Assembly: GCA_038203695.1 (NCBI GenBank)
Contig: JBBRDQ010000028.1
Coordinates: forward strand, 1 to 34,896
Source: M3007 sp038203695
Lineage (GTDB): Bacteria > Bacteroidota > Bacteroidia > Chitinophagales > Saprospiraceae
DNA length: 34,896 nucleotides
Direction of reading: 5' to 3'
This document shows, in pieces, positions 16,059 through 23,759 of the stretch (position 1 is its first letter; every line of letters starts with the position of its first letter). The position numbers and the translations under genes were made by a program. The notes beneath the pieces are model-generated. The model saw only the letters and a program-made list of their open reading frames with translations. It made no database searches and had not been told where the DNA came from.

Positions 16059-18335
16059 TTAGAAACGGTGTACCAGCAGTTTTGCCGTTCCACGTTGTGT
16101 TCCACTGGTTACTTCTAAATAATAAATGCCGGCCTGCCAGGTTTGCACATCGAGGGTAAATGTACCGGTGGATTTGCCGGAGGCTACGGTTTGCCCCAGC
16201 GTATTACTCGCCCGCCATTGTACGTCGGTGAGGGTCTGTACATCTACCCGCACCCAGGTAGCCGCCGGATTTGGAGTGATGGAAATCGGTAACATTTGGG
16301 CAGGATTGGTTGTTTTTGTAGTGACCGAACAATCTTTCAGTTGGGTCCGATACAATGTCAAGCCGCCACGCTGATTACCAGTCATCATTTCCAGGATTCC
16401 GTCATTGTTAATATCGGCGAATGCCGGGCTGCTGCGGTTGCCGTCGTCGGTACCGCCCCACATGTCGGTAACCAGTTGAAATGCGCTGTTCGTGGCACTC
16501 AAATTTGTAAATGCACTCAAACGACCGCTTTGCGCGCCACAGATCAGGAGCGGACCGGTTTCGGTTCGAATAAAAGCGGGCGCACTAAAACCGACGGCTT
16601 CGAAAGGCAGTTTTGTATCGACAGCACCCAGCGTTTGCAGGGTCGGAATGCTATTGAACTGCGGATTGCTACCGGTACCGATATTCTTGAAAAAACTCAG
16701 ATAGCCCAGGCGCTCACCCATTACCACATCGACCAAACCATCGCCATCGAGGTCATAAATCGCTGGGGTGGAAGCCACGCCGATCACGTCCATCGATATC
16801 CACATCACATCGTTGTCTAACTGCAGATTCATCGGGTTGTTTGGACCGGCCGTATTGCGGTAACAGTACAGACTGCCGGTGTTGTTGCCGACCAGCAGGT
16901 CAAGGTCGCCATCGTCGTCGATATCGCCAAAAGTGGGCGCGAAATCGTAGTCGTTGGGCGTAAATTGCGACATACCCAACCAGTCGGAATCGGTCAGCGT
17001 AAACCGCGGTTCGGTAAAGGTGCCTGTATTGATAAACAGGTATAAACTGGCATTGGTCGAGCCGTTATTCAGGGTAAAATAACCGTAATTGCCAACCACG
17101 AGGTCCAGCAGATCATCCCCGTTTACATCTGCAAACGTCGGGTGGGCCACCGTTCCCAGATCGACCATGTCGCGTACCAGGGTATTTTTGCCGGCCAACT
17201 CAAAATTATTGCCGGTGGGCGATGTATTTTCATAAAACCAGACACATTTGCGGTCTTCGCCGATTGGTTTGTTATTGGGTGCCACGACCAGGTCTTTGCG
17301 GCCGTCATTGTTCAAATCGAGGTTGTAGGCCGCCGGAAAGACATACAGATCAATCGGCTCGTTGTAAGAAGGGAACGCAGTGTCCTGAGCGACCATCCAG
17401 GCTTGCGTGGGCGTTCCGCCGTTGGTCAGCATATTGAGGCAGTTGAGCCCGATATTTCCTTGCACCACTTCTTTATCGCCATCCCCATTCTGATCAAAAG
17501 ACATCATGGTGGAGCCGGCGTGGGGATTGCGCGCTTCGACCGTATTGCCGAGTAGGCCATTTACGCAGGTAGTACCGTTTGCGCTCAGTTGGCTCTTGCA
17601 ACCTTCCATCCCGTTTTCATAGTGGCGGCCCCAGCAATCATCGGCAAGTCTAAATTGCAAACTATCCGTACCGAACCCTTTTTCCACCGATTGATTGCGC
17701 AAATACCAGACGTGACCACCCACCCCTGCCGGGAATGTCAAAATATCCAGATCGCCGTCGCCGTCGATATCGTCGACAACCGGGTAATCGGTTTTACTGA
17801 TCGGCAGATTGTTCCAGAATCCCGGTTGATCATTGTCGGGAAACCAGATATACCGATCGCCACAAATGCTGCAATTGGGATAGTGAAACTTAAACTGGGT
17901 GAATTTCAGCACATTATTGTCATAATAACCGCGAAAAACCTGCATTTCCTGGTCCCCGGGTAAGGTGGCAGCGCAAAAAATATCAGCGGCACCATCCTTG
18001 TTGAAATCGCGCAACAACACGTAATCGAGCAGCTTGGGAAAATTACAGGCGTATTCCGGAGCATAGATATAGGATACCTGATTGGGCGTCCCGAGATTCA
18101 GAAAAGTCAATACGATATCACCCACGCGATCGAACAGCACCAGATCCTGGATACCATCACGGTTGAGATCGGCTTCCGAAAACTGCGGATTGTTCAATCC
18201 GCCGACAAATGGGAAGTCCAGTTGTTGACCATTTACGACCACCGGCGGGTTCAAACGCTCAAACATTTGCATTTGGGCAGTTGCCGTTTGATAAAAAGAA
18301 AAAACCACCAGGGTAAAAAAGGGTATGAAACGCAT
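16059..18335 (-). CDS. Large FG-GAP/VCBS beta-propeller protein with type A type IX sorting tail
   Basis: The ATG at 18335 starts a signal peptide (MRFIPFFTLVVFSFYQTATAQ). The body (~residues 25-680) has at least nine Ca-binding FG-GAP-like repeats of the form D-x-(D/N)-x-D-G: DLNRDGIQD, DFNKDGAAD, DIDGDGDLD, DQNGDGDKE, DLNNDGRKD, DVNGDDLLD, DIDDDGDLD, DLDGDGLVD and DINNDGILE. These build beta-propeller or integrin-alpha-like folds. The last ~75 residues are a type A sorting domain (ISITPNPAATWVRVDV, WQAGIYYLEVTSG, AKLLVHRF). The protein should be exported by type IX secretion and held at the surface, perhaps for adhesion or polymer binding. Several Cys residues occur in the middle (for example NCSICGD and CWGRHYENGMEGC). 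It is transcribed divergently from the paaY-like gene, and a TACGTTTG box precedes it. Confidence 0.9.
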   Translation of the reverse strand: MRFIPFFTLVVFSFYQTATAQMQMFERLNPPVVVNGQQLDFPFVGGLNNPQFSEADLNRDGIQDLVLFDRVGDIVLTFLNLGTPNQVSYIYAPEYACNFPKLLDYVLLRDFNKDGAADIFCAATLPGDQEMQVFRGYYDNNVLKFTQFKFHYPNCSICGDRYIWFPDNDQPGFWNNLPISKTDYPVVDDIDGDGDLDILTFPAGVGGHVWYLRNQSVEKGFGTDSLQFRLADDCWGRHYENGMEGCKSQLSANGTTCVNGLLGNTVEARNPHAGSTMMSFDQNGDGDKEVVQGNIGLNCLNMLTNGGTPTQAWMVAQDTAFPSYNEPIDLYVFPAAYNLDLNNDGRKDLVVAPNNKPIGEDRKCVWFYENTSPTGNNFELAGKNTLVRDMVDLGTVAHPTFADVNGDDLLDLVVGNYGYFTLNNGSTNASLYLFINTGTFTEPRFTLTDSDWLGMSQFTPNDYDFAPTFGDIDDDGDLDLLVGNNTGSLYCYRNTAGPNNPMNLQLDNDVMWISMDVIGVASTPAIYDLDGDGLVDVVMGERLGYLSFFKNIGTGSNPQFNSIPTLQTLGAVDTKLPFEAVGFSAPAFIRTETGPLLICGAQSGRLSAFTNLSATNSAFQLVTDMWGGTDDGNRSSPAFADINNDGILEMMTGNQRGGLTLYRTQLKDCSVTTKTTNPAQMLPISITPNPAATWVRVDVQTLTDVQWRASNTLGQTVASGKSTGTFTLDVQTWQAGIYYLEVTSGTQRGTAKLLVHRF

Positions 18336-18369
18336 AACAGCCGTATTTTTGACAAGAAAAATGATCCCA

Positions 18370-18377
18370 CAAACGTA
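18370..18377 (-). promoter_or_regulatory. Candidate -7 element of the FG-GAP gene
   Basis: On the minus strand the sequence reads TACGTTTG, an exact TAnnTTTG match, which would start transcription about 27 nt before the ATG at 18335. No TTTG occurs at the usual distance upstream (the nearest is at 26 nt spacing), so the call depends on the -7 box and its position. Confidence 0.4.
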
Positions 18378-18419
18378 GGCCAATTTAACAAGTAGCGGCG
18401 TGCCAAATGGTTTTTCGGC

Positions 18420-18427
18420 TAATTTTG
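18420..18427 (+). promoter_or_regulatory. Candidate -7 element of the paaY-like gene
   Basis: TAATTTTG matches TAnnTTTG and would give a leader of about 24 nt before the ATG at 18458. Together with the opposite-strand TACGTTTG at 18370-18377 it makes a compact divergent promoter region. The -33 part is not recognisable. Confidence 0.4.
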
Positions 18428-18457
18428 ACCTAAATAAACGCTCTAAAAACGCAATCC

Positions 18458-19042
18458 ATGATTTACGAATTCGACGGCTTCCGGCCTGTTATTCACGAAA
18501 GTGCCTTTATTCATCCACAGGCTGCCGTTACGGGAAATGTAATTATTGGCGCAGACGTCTATATTGGCCCTGGTGCAGCGATTCGCGGGGATTGGGGACA
18601 AATTATCATCGAAAATGGCTGTAATGTGCAAGAAAACTGCACCATTCACATGTTTCCTGGTACGACCGTATTACTGATGGAATCGGCCCATATCGGGCAC
18701 GGTGCTATCATTCATGGCGCTACCATCGGTCGCAATTGCCTGGTCGGCATGAATGCAGTGCTTATGGATCTGGTAGAACTGGGCGACGAATGCGTAGTTG
18801 GCGCGTTGTGTTTTCTCAAAAGCGGCGAGAAAATCCCGGCACGTAGCCTGGTGGTAGGCAACCCCGGCAAAATCATCCGCGCAGTGAGCGACGACATGCT
18901 GGCCTGGAAAACGGAAGGCACACGGCGCTACCAGCAATTACCCGCCCAGTGTTACGCATCGCTGCGACCTTGTGAACCGTTGCGGGTACTGCCTACAAAT
19001 CGGCCTGAAATGACGGGAGATTATAGTGTCTGGAAGAAATGA
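18458..19042 (+). CDS. paaY: PaaY-like hexapeptide-repeat (gamma-carbonic-anhydrase fold) protein
   Basis: The 194-residue protein has the imperfect hexapeptide repeats of a left-handed beta-helix, such as VIIGADVYIGPGAAIRG and IGHGAIIHGATIG. The three metal-binding histidines of the gamma-carbonic-anhydrase/YrdA group are visible: His64 (NCTIHMF), His81 and His86 (HIGHGAIIHG). The C-terminal part AWKTEGTRRYQQL, then a run resembling CEPLRVL, follows PaaY of E. coli in order and length. PaaY is a thioesterase-like accessory of phenylacetate degradation. No other paa gene is nearby, so the phenylacetate role is only inferred, and a general gamma-CA-type enzyme cannot be excluded. The stop codon overlaps the first unit of the (TGATTAA)5 repeat. 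Confidence 0.8.
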   Translation: MIYEFDGFRPVIHESAFIHPQAAVTGNVIIGADVYIGPGAAIRGDWGQIIIENGCNVQENCTIHMFPGTTVLLMESAHIGHGAIIHGATIGRNCLVGMNAVLMDLVELGDECVVGALCFLKSGEKIPARSLVVGNPGKIIRAVSDDMLAWKTEGTRRYQQLPAQCYASLRPCEPLRVLPTNRPEMTGDYSVWKK

Positions 19043-19074
19043 TTAATGATTAATGATTAATGATTAATGATTAA
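19040..19074. repeat. (TGATTAA)5 heptanucleotide repeat
   Basis: Five perfect copies of TGATTAA begin with the paaY-like stop codon and end 45 nt before the nnrD start. The last copies merge into AATGATTAATCATT (19066-19079), a perfect palindrome. Copy-number change would not alter either reading frame but would alter the spacing in the nnrD upstream region. Confidence 0.9.
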
Positions 19075-19118
19075 TCATTGTTTATCAATTACTTAGCATC
19101 TTTTTATTCTATTTTTAT

Positions 19119-19943
19119 ATGGAGACCCTTACCAGCAGTACCATTAAATCGCTCCTGAAACCCCGTGTCACGGCTTCACACAAGGGTAATTATGGCCATG
19201 CATTATTGATCGCAGGCAGCCAGGGGCGTATGGGTGCAGCGGTCATTGCAGCGAGCGCCTGTCTGCGCAGCGGGGTCGGTTTACTGACGGTACATGTGCC
19301 GCAGGAGGAGCGGTTTATCCTCCAGACTAGTATTCCGGAAGCGATGTTAGTCATGCGCGAGCAGGCAGACTTTGACCTGAATCATTTTTCAGCCGCCGGC
19401 ATTGGTCCCGGCCTGGGGACGGACCCGGATGCAGCGCAATTATTTACCAGCATCATCACCGCATTTGACAAGCCGTTATTGCTGGATGCCGATGCGCTGA
19501 ATATCCTTTCTACGCAACACAGTGGACTGGAGAAAATTCCCCCGGGCACTGTCTTAACGCCACATCCCAAAGAATTTGACCGGCTTTTTGGCGGACATGC
19601 CAATCCGGAAGCCAGGATCGAAACCGCCATACAGCAAGCCGTTGAACACAACATTGTGATCGTGCTGAAAGGTCATGAAACGCTGGTGACCTGTGCCGGC
19701 GAAGCATTTTTCAATACGACTGGCAATGCCGGTCTGGCGAAAGGCGGCTCCGGCGATGCGCTGACGGGTATAATTACCGCTTTGCTGGCGCAGGGGTATG
19801 CGCCTTTTACGGCTGCCAAAATCGGCGTGTATTTACATGGCTTAGCCGCCGATATTGCCTTGCAAAATCAGAGTATGGAAAGTATGCTGGTGACGGATGT
19901 GATTGGATGTTTGGGGGCGGCGTTCAAGGAGGTCTGGAAATAA
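19119..19943 (+). CDS. nnrD: ADP-dependent NAD(P)H-hydrate dehydratase
   Basis: The enzyme removes water from (S)-NAD(P)HX, a damaged cofactor, using ADP (ATP in eukaryotes). The 274-residue protein is a stand-alone ribokinase-like YjeF C-terminal domain. The N-terminus has HKGNYGHALLIAGSQGRMGAA, then GIGPGLG, LLLDADALN and LTPHPKEFDRL. The active-site loop GNAGLAKGGSGD ends in catalytic Asp213, with Lys where most members have Thr (usual form AxTGGxGD). No epimerase domain (YjeF N-terminal) is fused, so that half is encoded elsewhere. The gene probably has its own promoter in the AT-rich spacer after the heptanucleotide repeat. Confidence 0.92.
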   Translation: METLTSSTIKSLLKPRVTASHKGNYGHALLIAGSQGRMGAAVIAASACLRSGVGLLTVHVPQEERFILQTSIPEAMLVMREQADFDLNHFSAAGIGPGLGTDPDAAQLFTSIITAFDKPLLLDADALNILSTQHSGLEKIPPGTVLTPHPKEFDRLFGGHANPEARIETAIQQAVEHNIVIVLKGHETLVTCAGEAFFNTTGNAGLAKGGSGDALTGIITALLAQGYAPFTAAKIGVYLHGLAADIALQNQSMESMLVTDVIGCLGAAFKEVWK

Positions 19944-19992
19944 GCAGATTGATCGAACGCACTTCCAAATCTTGCAATAATGGAATTAATGT

Positions 19993-20110
19993 CTATTTCA
20001 CTCTTTCAAATTTCTTAGTGAAATTACCGGTAGCCGTTATTACATGGAGCACATAATTGCCATTGGGTAGGCTGGCTATTGTTATTGCAGCCACAGCAGG
20101 TCTTCCGCTG
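19993..20110 (-). pseudogene. Type A (type IX) sorting-tail relic
   Basis: On the minus strand the last residues before the stop at 19993 read IASLPNGNYVLHVITATG, then NFTKKFERVK, the typical end of a type A sorting domain. The frame stays open upstream to 20256, but the residues beyond about 20110 are encoded by the inverted repeat and have no sorting-domain or enzyme character. The 5' body of the gene has been lost or replaced. A real short secreted protein is unlikely, because there is no signal peptide. Confidence 0.65.
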
Positions 20111-20132
20111 TGTTTGCCGTCAAACGCAAGCT

Positions 20133-20305
20133 CAGCGCCGCAGCAGCGTCTGCGACCTGCTGCCCACGTACAGCACGATAGTCCACCAAATGGCCGCAAA
20201 AGCCTTATCTCCTCCGGCGTTTCTGGTATGATATGGATTGATTGCAGGAGGGCCAATCATTGTGCTGTACCTTGGCAGCAGGTCAGAGACACTGCTGCGG
20301 CGCTG
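20133..20305. repeat. 47-bp imperfect inverted repeat with 79-bp spacer
   Basis: Left arm 20133-20179 and right arm 20259-20305 are reverse complements at about 41 of 47 positions, beginning CAGCGCCGCAGCAG and sharing GACCTGCTGCC and GTACAGCAC. The arms could fold into a large hairpin. The right arm runs into the 65-bp repeat at 20286-20350, so the element may be a composite of dispersed repeat units. Confidence 0.8.
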
Positions 20306-20350
20306 GGCTTGGGTTTGGAAGAGTGGAGCGGAACACCTGCTGAGGCTAAA
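20286..20350. repeat. 65-bp dispersed repeat, copy 1
   Basis: GAGACACTGCTGCGGCG starts the unit and GGAACACCTGCTGAGGC lies near its end. It matches 21674-21738 at all but about three positions. It overlaps the right arm of the inverted repeat. Confidence 0.85.
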
Positions 20351-20496
20351 ATCGTCCGCCCGGAACCGATGCTGATTGAAATACAAATGTACACGATAAC
20401 AACCAAAAGCCTACCGATGTTTGTCCTGCCCGAACAACTGCTGCCATGTTGCTAAAGATGAAGATTACAACGTCCTGCCCCAATATTGCAAAACCC

Positions 20497-20514
20497 CATG
20501 TTACCAGTAGTGCT
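20497..20514. repeat. Left flanking inverted repeat of the AT-rich lipoprotein gene
   Basis: CATGTTACCAGTAGTGCT is the inverse of 21237-21254 (AGCATTACTGGTAACGTG), with 16 of 18 positions matching. It lies just beyond the stop codon of the gene on the minus strand. Confidence 0.7.
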
Positions 20515-20525
20515 TTTTTCTTTCG

Positions 20526-21236
20526 TCATTTTGTGTCGTCTTGAAACCAAGGGTAAATAAATTTGTCCGTTTGTTTTAATGTCTTTACTAAACTGTCTCT
20601 CTTCCATTTAATGTCTTGATATATATAACTCTCAAAGATCAAATTATATGCTGATTGATGAAACCCAAGTCTTCTTAAAGTGGCAAAGTCTTTCAATGCT
20701 AAATCAGTCGTCAATGTGTCATTTCGGTATTCAATCTCTAACAAAGTTTTCAATGTGTCATTTAGTTTTGAGTTGTCTGCTTGAAGTTGTAAAACGCTAG
20801 AAGTCATCTTTGTTTTGTACGAATATTGAATGTCTTTTAGGATAACAAAAACTGCACTGTCGTTTTTCTCACTTTCCCGTCTAGCCCAAAATTCTTTATA
20901 GTATTTTGTTCCTTTGTCTCGCTCTGTGTATGTCAGAACTAAACTGTCAATTAAGTTATATCCTTTCTTGTTGATATAAATGTCCTGAACAATAATAGGA
21001 TTGTCTGAAAGAATGCTTCCAATAAGATTATTGTAGCCTACTTTCTTAAATGTCTCGTGGATTGTCAATTGGTTTTCAGGTTTTCTAATCCAATTGTTTG
21101 CCAACCAGTCACCGTTTCGTAATTCAAAGAAAGTGGGTTCACTTTCAACATAGTTTTTCCTGTCGTCAGTTGTCGAGTTACTGCAACTTGTCAGTAGTAA
21201 AATTAGTCCTGTTAATATGTTGAGTGTCGTTCTCAT
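20526..21236 (-). CDS. AT-rich lipoprotein of unknown function
   Basis: The ATG at 21236 gives a lipoprotein signal (MRTTLNILTGLILLLTSCSN, lipobox LTSC with Cys18). An ATG-less extension of 17 codons upstream is not signal-like. The mature 218 residues are rich in Lys, Asn, Asp and Tyr, mostly alpha-helical in look, with no recognised motif. The gene is visibly more AT-rich than the neighbours to its left, and inverted repeats flank it at 20497-20514 and 21237-21254, right at the start codon. It may have arrived as a small mobile unit. The upstream CACCTTTG, about 70 nt before the start, is one base from a -7 box. Confidence 0.78.
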   Translation of the reverse strand: MRTTLNILTGLILLLTSCSNSTTDDRKNYVESEPTFFELRNGDWLANNWIRKPENQLTIHETFKKVGYNNLIGSILSDNPIIVQDIYINKKGYNLIDSLVLTYTERDKGTKYYKEFWARRESEKNDSAVFVILKDIQYSYKTKMTSSVLQLQADNSKLNDTLKTLLEIEYRNDTLTTDLALKDFATLRRLGFHQSAYNLIFESYIYQDIKWKRDSLVKTLKQTDKFIYPWFQDDTK

Positions 21237-21254
21237 AGCATTACTGGTAACGTG
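21237..21254. repeat. Right flanking inverted repeat of the AT-rich lipoprotein gene
   Basis: AGCATTACTGGTAACGTG sits directly upstream of the start codon and is the partner of 20497-20514. Next to it, TGCGAGGTTCGCA can form a short stem in the leader. Confidence 0.7.
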
Positions 21255-21389
21255 ATAATATGCGAACCTCGCACATCTAGCGCACAAAGGTGAAAAAAGT
21301 ATCAGAACACTGAAAATCTTTTAGAAAATATTTTTCAAATATCACTAAATCAGAACCTTATGAATCATTAAATGAAAAATTCCATTCCA

Positions 21390-21452
21390 GAAACAATACA
21401 AAATGTGAAGTACGCATTTTGTATTGTTTCCTGTTCGGCAATACAAAATGCG
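21390..21452. repeat. Three-arm alternating hairpin
   Basis: The core CAATACAAAATG occurs at 21394-21405, inverted at 21415-21426 and direct again at 21439-21450. Arm 1 with arm 2 pairs perfectly over 16 bp (GAAACAATACAAAATG; 9-nt loop). Arm 2 with arm 3 pairs perfectly over 14 bp (12-nt loop). The two hairpins exclude each other, which is the layout of an attenuator or a recombination site. No gene follows directly on either strand. A second small stem, GGAGG/CCTCC, lies at 21484-21497. Confidence 0.8.
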
Positions 21453-21501
21453 CACTTTCTTCACCCCCCTTATTTTTCGAACAGGAGGATTTCCTCCGCA
21501 T

Positions 21502-21672
21502 TGCTGGCGCGGGGTTCCAACCCCGTGCCTGTTATCTTTCGGGTTTTACCCGTTTTATTGTTATGTCGGGTGGAACCCGACCGATACGCGGCACGCAGTT
21601 AGAACCGCGCGCCAGCAATCGCGTCTTTTGTTTGGTTTTTCGTGTTTGATTTTTGGCAGCCCCGCGCCAGCA
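21502..21672. repeat. 171-bp dispersed element, copy 1 (13-bp terminal inverted repeats)
   Basis: The element begins TGCTGGCGCGGGG and ends CCCCGCGCCAGCA, a perfect 13-bp inverted pair. A third copy of the motif lies inside near 21608-21618. Inside are four short stems of GGGTT...AACCC type: GGGGTTCCAACCCC (21511-21524), CGGGTTTTACCCG (21540-21552), TCGGGT-GGA-ACCCGA (21566-21580), and a weaker one at about 21594-21607. Apart from one inserted G and one substitution it matches 25646-25817. It carries no gene and may be a MITE or a REP cluster. Confidence 0.88.
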
Positions 21673-21673
21673 G

Positions 21674-21738
21674 GAGACACTGCTGCGGCGCTGGGTTTGG
21701 GTTTGGAAGCGTGGAGCGGAACACCTGCTGCGGCTAAA
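21674..21738. repeat. 65-bp dispersed repeat, copy 2
   Basis: It is the second copy of 20286-20350, one base after the end of the 171-bp element. The two copies differ at about three positions. Nothing recognisable is coded between here and 21925. Confidence 0.85.
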
Positions 21739-21924
21739 GACCCACTTGGTCTGTACGACATGAGTGTCAACGTAAATAAGTGGTGCCGCGACCGTTATGA
21801 CACTCACCCCAACCTTACCAGTTCCCGCAAACCTGCATTCGACAACTGGCCTAACTAATTTTCGACCGAAGCGACGGCCGGGTTCGCCAGTTCAAGTTTT
21901 TGGATGCTAGTGCTGCCCTAATCT

Positions 21925-23616
21925 TCACCCAACAGCGTGTTTTTCGCCTGTTCGCCACAAATTCCAAAGCGCTTTGTCGTGTAAGATTCGATAGCGTGCG
22001 TAGGCGCTCTTCCGGTCATAAATTTTAAGCGAAAGCAAAAGGCGCAGGAAAAGCAGCACATTGGGGTCTTCCTCCGCAGCCAGCCAGTTTTCAAAATCTG
22101 GGCCTGCCGTTACAGCATCGCGCTTCTCTTTGAGTTGGCGGAAAATCAGCACTTTTTTGTCGGCATTGGATTCTGCTCGAATTTGCGCGACATAGCCAAA
22201 GTGTTCGCCCTCGCCAGTTGTTTCCCAAATCCACCGGCAGAGATCATTCAACGCCTTGTCCAACTGAAAATAGGCCGGGTTCTTCGAGATGGCTTTTTTG
22301 ATGAAAAAACGTTCGTGCGCTGGGTACTCCAACAAAATCGGCTCATCGTCGAAAGTGGTTTCTGCGTTTTCGTCGTCGCTGCGGTCTTCTGAATCTGTCT
22401 GATGCTGATTTTGATTTGCCAATTTTTCCATCAGGCATTCAAAAGCATCGCTGTTTTTTTCTAACCAATCGTCAATTATTCTCCTGAAAACGCGCCCGTT
22501 TTTGGGCGCGTGATACATGAAAGCCCCAAAAAGTTCGTCGGGCGTGGCGACAATAGGGCATATGTCCACCCGATGGCCTACCATCCGCCAAATCGAGCCC
22601 CAAAGGTCTTCCTCTCCTGTTTCGAGGGATGTCTTGTTGGTGTAAAAACACTCCAGTTCTTCTCGTTGGCGAGGCGACCAAAGGATGTAATCGTTAAGCA
22701 ACTCTTCCAAAATTTGATTCAGATCGTACTTTCTGGCTTGCTCTGCATCGCCGCGTTCGAGTCGGAGGCGTTTGCTTTCCGCGACCAAATTCAGGGTGCT
22801 TTCCAAATCCTGCGTGGCGGCAATCCAAGAGTTCAGCACATCCGAAAAACCAAAAGTACCAAACCAACAATTCGACAAGACCTCGGCATAAAACCTGAAA
22901 GTCGGCTCGTAGCCGATGTATTCGACTGCGAAGGTCATATTGCGTTTGAACTGTTTTCGGTAGAGATGTTCCAGCCGTTCGACTGCGTGTTTGGGATCGT
23001 CGTAATAGTTCAAGAAAGAATCAAGCAGTCTTTTTTTATCAAAATAAATGGGCAAATCAAAGTTTTCACCAAAATGCCCTTCGAGCCATGTGTGCACCTG
23101 GTCAATGTCGTAGGTATCATCATCGGGCGCAGTCAGAAAAGCGCTGCCCGGAAAGCGATTTTCCAGCAAGATCCCAATGGCGATGATCGCATATTTGTAT
23201 AGCGCGCCGCGTACATCAATATACCCATATTTTGTGGATTCGCCGTTGGTCTCCGGCACGCTACCATCGTCTTTGAAAGGTGTCGGCGGAGACCAGGTAA
23301 CCGGCATTTTAGGATCGGAATTGGCTTTTTCCAGTTCCAGTTCGCAGTGTTTTGACCAGTTTTTGTAAAAGCGGATGCTCGTTCCGGTAGTCCAACTCAT
23401 GTAGTCGCCATAAAAACTGAGGTGTTCGTCCGCTTGGCCGCGATTGATAATGAGATCGAAATGGTCTTTGTCCTGTTGGTCGCGTTCGAAGCCATTGTAC
23501 GACTCGATTCGCATCAGCCGAAGTGGAAATGCTTCCGCCAATTCGACAATCTTTCGATAGGCTTTCGACCAATCGTTATCCGTGATGCTGGATGTTTTTA
23601 GAAAAAGTTGGAGCAT
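21925..23616 (-). CDS. Unrecognised 563-residue cytoplasmic protein
   Basis: The protein starts MLQLFLKTSSITDNDWSKAYRKIV and has no signal peptide or transmembrane segment. It is acidic, rich in Trp, Tyr, Glu and Asp, and looks mainly helical. A low-complexity acidic linker at roughly residues 400-425 (NQHQTDSEDRSDDENAET) separates the large N-terminal part from a shorter C-terminal domain (YPAHERFFIKKAISKNPAYF ... WETTGEGEHFGYVAQI). I see no nucleotide-binding, nuclease or catalytic motif. Its neighbours, an Rpn nuclease upstream and repeats downstream, place it in accessory DNA, so a role in defence or a mobile element is possible but not shown. Codon use is near that of the core genes, unlike the defence operon. 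Confidence 0.8.
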   Translation of the reverse strand: MLQLFLKTSSITDNDWSKAYRKIVELAEAFPLRLMRIESYNGFERDQQDKDHFDLIINRGQADEHLSFYGDYMSWTTGTSIRFYKNWSKHCELELEKANSDPKMPVTWSPPTPFKDDGSVPETNGESTKYGYIDVRGALYKYAIIAIGILLENRFPGSAFLTAPDDDTYDIDQVHTWLEGHFGENFDLPIYFDKKRLLDSFLNYYDDPKHAVERLEHLYRKQFKRNMTFAVEYIGYEPTFRFYAEVLSNCWFGTFGFSDVLNSWIAATQDLESTLNLVAESKRLRLERGDAEQARKYDLNQILEELLNDYILWSPRQREELECFYTNKTSLETGEEDLWGSIWRMVGHRVDICPIVATPDELFGAFMYHAPKNGRVFRRIIDDWLEKNSDAFECLMEKLANQNQHQTDSEDRSDDENAETTFDDEPILLEYPAHERFFIKKAISKNPAYFQLDKALNDLCRWIWETTGEGEHFGYVAQIRAESNADKKVLIFRQLKEKRDAVTAGPDFENWLAAEEDPNVLLFLRLLLSLKIYDRKSAYARYRILHDKALWNLWRTGEKHAVG

Positions 23617-23759
23617 TGTGATGACTTCATTATAAATCTGGTTTTTGGCGGGTCCTTTGTATTTATTTGCTTTCTTTTTTTAGATTACAGCGAACGCTTG
23701 GATGTGCGAATGTGCCGCCGTTTAGAAGGCATCTTCCCACATCCTTGGTTGGGCGATTT

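Noticed and set aside
20500..21251. Integron-type attC site around the AT-rich lipoprotein
   Set aside because: The inverted repeats do not contain the GTTRRRY / RYYYAAC core sites, and no integrase or cassette array is seen.
21419..21858. Short open frames over the 171-bp element and the 65-bp repeat, also at 25553-26192
   Set aside because: The same peptides recur only because the repeat DNA recurs. They read through palindromes and match no family.
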